A stretch of DNA of 8,659 bases, taken from assembly GCA_021811745.1 (NCBI GenBank), contig JAJZNH010000234.1:1-8659 (forward strand), written 5' to 3'. Below are positions 6,919 through 8,659 of the stretch, piece after piece. Made by a program: the position numbers and the translations under genes. The notes beneath the pieces were generated by a model. The model ran no database searches and was not told the origin of the DNA. It saw only the letters and a program-made list of their open reading frames with translations. The stretch is from Acidobacteriota bacterium. Lineage in GTDB: Bacteria > Acidobacteriota > Terriglobia > Terriglobales > Acidobacteriaceae. The number at the start of each line of letters is the position of its first letter. Position 1 is the stretch's first letter.

Positions 6919-7223
6919 CGTGACCTCCGCATCCCATGGCCGTAGGGAAAGCCCTCTATTCGCTGGCAGACGAGAATATCTGCGACTTCATGCGGATATA
7001 AACATATCAAAACGTATTTATCCGTATCAATATGAGAATAGCTTGCACCGGACGGGCGGGGGAGTGCACAGCGATGACGGCTCTCCGCATGATGATGTAG
7101 GGTGGGGCGCAACTCCTGCGTAGAGTCTTCCTTGAGAGAACGCCAAAGTGCACGTCTCTCGGTACTCTGCCGGGATCGGAAAGCCGCCGCAAACCATGGA
7201 TTTCAAGAACAGGGAACTGGGAA
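6919..7223. other. Gene-free leader region upstream of the receptor
   Basis: About 305 bp without a convincing gene. The part nearest the receptor holds a good ribosome binding site (GGAGGT just before the GTG at 6918) and an AT-rich island at about 6971-7040 that stands out from the GC-rich surroundings. That island contains the promoter-like pair and palindrome listed separately. The distal part (7041-7223) has two copies of AGTGCAC (about 7063-7069 and 7147-7153) and nothing else I can interpret. Short minus-strand ORFs here (for example ending at 7007 or 7027) look random in composition. Confidence 0.5.
6995..7030 (-). promoter_or_regulatory. Putative sigma-70-like promoter with overlapping palindrome
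   Basis: On the minus strand, TTGATA (7030-7025) and TATGTT (7006-7001) are separated by 18 bp, giving five of six and four of six matches to the -35 and -10 consensus. Transcription would begin near 6993, leaving a leader of about 75 bases before the receptor GTG at 6918. A perfect palindrome, GATAT-N4-ATATC (6995-7008), lies exactly on the -10, and CGGATA/TATCCG (6993-6998 and 7019-7024) brackets the spacer, so a repressor site over the promoter is plausible. The motifs are seen; promoter activity and repression are inferred. AT-rich sequence makes chance matches easier. Confidence 0.4.
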
Positions 7224-7358
7224 TCAGACGGTTTTGTAGAGGAAGCCTGTGGGCGAGCCCCATTGATTGCGGGCGCGGTCGTTGTAGAAAACGCTAAACT
7301 CCGTGCCGGACAGATCATAGTCGAAGAGGGGGATACGGTCGAAGGTAATCAAGCGACG
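7224..7358 (-). pseudogene. Out-of-frame 3' end of the unknown gene at 7349-8056
   Basis: Directly after the stop at 7349-7351, the -1 frame stays open for 44 codons to a TGA at 7224-7226 and reads like real protein (TFDRIPLFDYDLSGTEF..., WGSPTGFLYKTV). By hand count, GC at codon positions 1, 2 and 3 is 22, 19 and 33 of 44, the strong third-position bias expected of coding DNA in this genome. The same frame is closed by a stop just upstream (TGA at 7380-7382), so any frame change must lie within about 7351-7379. The simplest reading is a single-base deletion, or a sequencing or assembly error, in a gene originally of about 280 residues. No start codon or Shine-Dalgarno supports it as a separate gene. 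Confidence 0.6.
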
Positions 7359-8056
7359 GCAAAAGCGCCCAGGCCAAACTCATTGCTGGCCATCACCACG
7401 CGGGTGCGCCGGGCGGAATAGCCCCGATGGAGCATTCCCGCCTGGGCTGCGACCACCAGGATGTCATTTCCCTGTTGCTGCTCGCCAAGAATGGTTTCGG
7501 CCAGCTTGGTGCGCTCTGTCTGGCGGAGATACTTTTCGCCCATGCGATCGGCGATCCGGTTGGAGAATCGGCGCTTTGACGCCAGCACTCCGATGACCAT
7601 CTCCACCGCCTCGTTATACGACGAGGCCAGGGCCTGCCAGCGGGGAATTGCAAACCACTCCTCGGCCCCCTGGGGAGGGTCGCGGCGCGCCAGCTTTTCA
7701 TGGCACCCCTGGAGACGGGGAAACAGGTTCTTCAACACCGTTGCCTGCGCTGCCATCGGCAGCACACGGTAGGTGGGCGGATAGGGGCAGTTGGAGCCCA
7801 CCTCTTCTTCTTTGTACCGGTCGGTTCCGGTGTGACGCTGGATCAGCTCCGTCACCGCTTCGGTAACCTCCGACTTGAGGCTGCTGTCCGCCTCGAGCAC
7901 GGCCTGTGCTCTCTCGATGTCCAGTTGTCCCATGGCCGTTAAGCAGGCATCATGAACGGCGTTGCCCAGAAGCTCCTTCAGGAGCCTGCACTGCTGCTCA
8001 GTCGTGTTTCCGCTCAGATGCAGTGGCATTATCGCGTGGTTGGTCGCTGTGGTCAC
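7349..8056 (-). CDS. Conserved-looking protein of unknown function, probably frameshifted
   Basis: An ORF of 235 codons that I cannot assign to a named family. It looks real: even amino-acid composition, amphipathic helices in the first 100 residues (LLKELLGNAVHDACLTAMGQ, then LIQRHTGTDRYKEEE), a central WFAIPRWQALASSYNEAVEM region (about 130-150), a basic stretch SKRRFSNRIADRMGEKYLRQ, and a strand-rich end (NDILVVAAQAGMLHRGYSARRTRVV, NEFGLGAFAVA). It has no signal peptide or membrane segment, so it is probably cytoplasmic. The last codons run into a TGA, while coding signal continues in the -1 frame to 7224. The GTG at 8054-8056 is a tentative start without a clear Shine-Dalgarno; an ATG at residue 10 (8027-8029) is an alternative. 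It lies about 230 bp downstream of lon and 305 bp upstream of the receptor gene, with no functional link evident. Confidence 0.7.
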   Translation of the reverse strand: MTTATNHAIMPLHLSGNTTEQQCRLLKELLGNAVHDACLTAMGQLDIERAQAVLEADSSLKSEVTEAVTELIQRHTGTDRYKEEEVGSNCPYPPTYRVLPMAAQATVLKNLFPRLQGCHEKLARRDPPQGAEEWFAIPRWQALASSYNEAVEMVIGVLASKRRFSNRIADRMGEKYLRQTERTKLAETILGEQQQGNDILVVAAQAGMLHRGYSARRTRVVMASNEFGLGAFAVA

Positions 8057-8173
8057 GGTCTTGCGCGTCCGATGAGATGGGCTTCCCCGATTTCATCGGC
8101 AGAAATGCGCAATTCTCGAGTGCGGGCGCACGGCTTTGCCAGATTTGATCCGCACTCAGGATGGTTTTGGAGA

Positions 8174-8193
8174 GAAAGAGGAAATCCTCTTTC
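8174..8193 (-). terminator. Perfect 9-bp inverted repeat downstream of lon
   Basis: GAAAGAGGA (8174-8182) and TCCTCTTTC (8185-8193) are perfect reverse complements two bases apart, giving an eight-pair stem with a four-base loop in RNA. In the minus direction the 3' arm is U-rich and followed by UCUCUCC, a poor but possible intrinsic terminator for transcription leaving lon, about 100 bases past its stop. It also lies about 120 bases upstream of the unknown gene, so it could instead be a leader element for that gene. Termination is inferred. Confidence 0.4.
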
Positions 8194-8200
8194 CCATTGC

Positions 8201-8285
8201 GGCGGCAAGCGTAGCAGCCGCCCGCGCCCAGCGTTCACCTGGGGCCAGCCGTTTCTCCGGCCCCGCGCAAACCGCAGACGCGGCT
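8201..8285 (-). repeat. Cluster of further hairpins just after lon
   Basis: Three more short inverted repeats follow the lon stop. These are CCGC/GCGG with a four-base loop (8272-8283, extendable by G-U and A-U pairs), GGGGCC/GGCCCC with a 12-base loop (8241-8264), and GGCGGC/GCCGCC with a 10-base loop (8201-8222). Together with the stem at 8174-8193, the whole lon-to-next-gene gap is structured. They may protect the lon mRNA 3' end or help Rho-independent termination. GC-rich DNA yields such stems by chance, so each alone is weak evidence. No convincing gene lies in 8057-8288. Confidence 0.35.
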
Positions 8286-8288
8286 CGT

Positions 8289-8659
8289 TCAGGCCACTGG
8301 GCTCGCCGCCATCTCGGCTGCGGCCGGTTGGTTGCTGGCGCGCGTTTTGAGTAACGGCAAGGCCACCGCCAGCACGTCCTCAATGTGGCTGGCGTAGTGA
8401 ACCGTCACGCCCTCCATCATCTCCGGGGTCAGATCCTCTTCCACGTTCTGGCGGTTTTCCGCGGGCAGGATGATCGTTTCCACTCCGGCGCGGCGCGCGG
8501 CCAAAAACTTCTCCTTAATTCCACCCACCGGGAGCACGTTACCGCTCAGCGTGATCTCTCCCGTCATGGCCGTCAACGGACGCACCGGTGTATCGGTGAG
8601 GAGCGAGGCCAGTACCGTAGCCATGGTCACGCCGGCCGAGGGCCCATCCTTGGGAATCG
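8289..8659 (-). CDS. lon: ATP-dependent protease Lon, C-terminal end
   Basis: The last 122 complete codons of Lon; the gene continues beyond the right edge. The segment is the end of the serine-lysine protease domain. PKDGPSAG holds the catalytic serine (seventh visible residue), and GGIKEK, 43 residues later at its final lysine, holds the catalytic lysine, the same spacing as the Ser679-Lys722 pair of E. coli Lon. [18 protein letters not shown] between them and [13 protein letters not shown]...[15 protein letters not shown] after them are family-typical. The very C-terminus is a short alanine-rich tail ([13 protein letters not shown]) and the stop is TGA at 8289-8291. Lon is a cytoplasmic AAA+ hexamer that degrades misfolded and regulatory proteins. 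Nothing suggests inactivation in the visible part. A GTG at 8628-8630 is internal, not a start. Confidence 0.97.
   Translation of the reverse strand, partial: IPKDGPSAGVTMATVLASLLTDTPVRPLTAMTGEITLSGNVLPVGGIKEKFLAARRAGVETIILPAENRQNVEEDLTPEMMEGVTVHYASHIEDVLAVALPLLKTRASNQPAAAEMAASPVA

Noticed and set aside
7007..7318. Minus-strand 103-codon ORF upstream of the receptor
   Set aside because: It overlaps the out-of-frame tail of the unknown gene in another frame and spans the AT-rich promoter-like patch; no domain, composition random.
7351..7379. Programmed -1 ribosomal frameshift in the unknown gene
   Set aside because: The junction contains TTTT but no canonical X-XXY-YYZ heptamer in the zero frame and no clear downstream stem; mutation or sequence error is simpler.
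8053..8238. Minus-strand 61-codon ORF ending in a GTGA overlap with the start of the unknown gene
   Set aside because: The four-base overlap is suggestive, but codon third positions are not GC-biased, the ORF contains two of the hairpins, and no Shine-Dalgarno precedes its GTG.
1..8659. CRISPR arrays, tRNA or rRNA genes, insertion sequences, phage genes
   Set aside because: No regularly spaced repeats, no cloverleaf or rRNA-like sequence, and no transposase or integrase motifs were seen on either strand.

Overview
The window looks like chromosomal DNA from an acidobacterium. The GC content is high, and two gene types here are hallmarks of that phylum: a secreted von Willebrand A protein of the 'VWFA-related Acidobacterial domain' kind, and a very long Oar-like TonB-dependent receptor with an N-terminal carboxypeptidase-regulatory-like domain. 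This is inferred from gene content; there is no rRNA or other taxonomic marker in the window. Every gene I can support lies on the minus strand, so the natural reading order runs from base 8659 down to base 1.

In that order the layout is: (1) the C-terminal end of Lon protease (8289-8659, cut by the window edge); (2) a 230-bp gap with three or four closely spaced inverted repeats; (3) a gene of unknown function (7349-8056) whose last 44 codons appear to continue out of frame down to 7224, so it is probably frameshifted; (4) a 305-bp non-coding region with an AT-rich promoter-like patch; (5) a 1106-residue outer-membrane TonB-dependent receptor (3598-6918, GTG start with a good Shine-Dalgarno); (6) a MoaD-MoaE fusion, i.e. 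both subunits of molybdopterin synthase in one chain (2738-3487); (7) a secreted VWA-domain protein whose start overlaps the end of moaDE by 11 bp (1780-2748); (8) the radical SAM enzyme of the AmmeMemoRadiSam group, amrS (560-1666), without its usual partners in view; (9) a 249-bp regulatory-looking gap with a spaced direct repeat and a hairpin that buries the ribosome binding site; and (10) the N-terminal end of a small exported protein (1-310, cut by the window edge).

The genes do not form one obvious pathway. The tightest link is moaDE-VWA, where the overlap suggests translational coupling of a cytoplasmic cofactor enzyme to an exported protein. The receptor, moaDE, VWA and amrS are co-directional with gaps of about 110 bp and could be co-transcribed, but nothing in the sequence proves it. 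I see no tRNA, rRNA, CRISPR array, insertion sequence or phage gene. The points most worth checking are the self-fused molybdopterin synthase, which would need processing after an internal Gly-Gly; the frameshifted unknown gene; the masked Shine-Dalgarno at 315-335; and the palindrome over the putative receptor promoter.
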